DNA of 64,000 nt from Dicyema japonicum (Eukaryota > Dicyemida > Rhombozoa > Dicyemidae). The notes beneath the pieces are model-generated. The model did no database searches. It was not told where the DNA came from and saw only the letters and a list, made by a program, of their open reading frames with translations. Location: assembly GCA_011109175.1 (NCBI GenBank), contig RDEW01000108.1, forward strand, positions 1-64,000, in the 5' to 3' direction. This document shows, one piece after another, positions 63,276 to 64,000 of the stretch (positions are counted from its first letter, which is position 1; every line of letters begins with the position of its first letter). Both the position numbers and the translations under genes were made by a program.

Positions 63276-63734
63276 CATATGGTACCACATCAAGCTATTT
63301 TCACAAGTATATAACATAATTCGATTTCCAAAAATACTTAAAAAATTCAATTTAAAAATAGTTAAACTGAAAAATATCCAAATTATGTTAACATTCGACC
63401 GATACTTTGATGGAACAGCTTTAAAATAAATATTCATTCTCGTATAATCGGTTAAAGAATTTGCACAAAAATAGCAAACTGCGTTAACTAGTTTACTACA
63501 CTCAAGTTATAATAACCTCCAGAGAAGTAATAAATTTAAAATCACGAGAATACAAATTTATTTTAACATCAATTTTCACTTTATTGGTCGTCTAATATGA
63601 ACTGTTTTTTATTCGACTTTTCTGGTTATAAACTCACACATCAGGAATCCAGGAATTTGTACGTTGACGCAAATTATTCATCTTGTTGATAAATGTGATT
63701 ACTGAGAAAATATATAATTATGTTGACATTTGAT
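63276..63734. other. AT-rich, no gene recognised
   Basis: Nothing supportable. Confidence 0.5.
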
Positions 63735-64000
63735 TTATTTATTTATCACCCAAGACCACGGTAAAACCAAAACTAACTATCACGTGATCTCGATGCGCTC
63801 GCCAAAATCCTCATTCTTTTCCGGTGCTCCTCCCTCGTACCCACACAAGCTCGTACTGGGCGGCTGACTGTATTTGCAGGGTCACCTTCCCGCATGCCGG
63901 AGTTTTGTTTAATGAGGGCCTCTAGAGTAGTCGGTCCGGTTCTGTGTCTCCCACAAGACCACCGCTCTGTCATTATGAAAGGCCTTCTTTTGAACGTCCT
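63735..64000 (-). mobile_element. LINE-1 3' end, running off the window
   Basis: Matches 5,860-6,110 and 16,060-16,310 on the minus strand: RWSCGRHRTGPTTLEAL, RMRILA, with the GIT end disrupted (SASRSRDS in the open frame), then ACCGTGGTCTTGGGTGATAA and a (AAAT)n tail. The start lies beyond 64,000. Confidence 0.85.

Overview
The window reads as nuclear DNA of a small-genome animal. It is AT-rich and packed with decayed non-LTR retrotransposons (LINEs), SINEs and DNA transposons, with a few remnants of ordinary metazoan genes between them. Recognisable host genes are: the tail of a Prp22/DHX8 splicing helicase (1-156, +); a GH18 chitinase-like gene (about 13,433-13,965, +) cut by transposons; a novel-type protein kinase C with two C1 domains and a full kinase domain (about 35,024-36,660, -); an SLC25A39/40 (MTM1)-type mitochondrial carrier (43,986-44,817, +); a possible eIF2B-like exon (about 45,615-45,840, +); and a compact protein ending in a telobox Myb domain, as in TRF telomere-binding factors (61,325-62,166, -). 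Several other stretches look coding but could not be named.

The host genes carry spliceosomal introns of only 22-25 nt: seven or eight in the kinase, four in the carrier and at least one in the chitinase. Introns this short are known from dicyemid mesozoans (average roughly 26 bp) and are rare in other animals. With the metazoan gene content, a dicyemid is the best guess for the source; this is inference.

Mobile DNA fills most of the window. LINE-1 is a Jockey/CR1-like family with a 2A peptide at the start of its ORF, an AP endonuclease, a reverse transcriptase (RT) and a C-terminus ending GIT-stop; copies lie near 0.56-2.3, 3.8-6.1, 15.8-16.3, 30.0-31.5, 37.4-37.8, 52.9-55.0, 60.4-61.1 and 63.7-64 kb. 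LINE-2 is an endonuclease-RT family with a (TAA)n tail (2.65-3.1, 9.8-11.6, 16.3-17.1, 39.6-39.9, 42.6-43.98, 56.4-58.0 kb). LINE-3 is Jockey-like with a CCHC gag ORF (8.0-8.45, 17.8-21.6, 32.4-34.0, 45.85-47.0 kb). There are also RTE/BovB-like 3' fragments (14.8 and 18.5 kb) and an R2-like RT whose C-terminal, restriction-endonuclease-like domain is scattered as many fragments. DNA transposons include two ZBED5-type hAT elements with intact 8-bp target duplications (13,974-15,833 and 41,059-42,322), an integrase gene (28.9-29.7 kb), pogo-like ends and a TIR-bounded unit at 45,507-47,312.

At least two SINE groups are present. SINE-A is clearly tRNA-derived. SINE-B and SINE-C share a central block but carry different 3' tails, and each tail resembles the 3' end of a different LINE-1 subfamily in this window. 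Most coding frames show single-base losses in short homopolymer runs, in host genes and transposons alike, so some of the apparent decay may be sequencing or assembly error.
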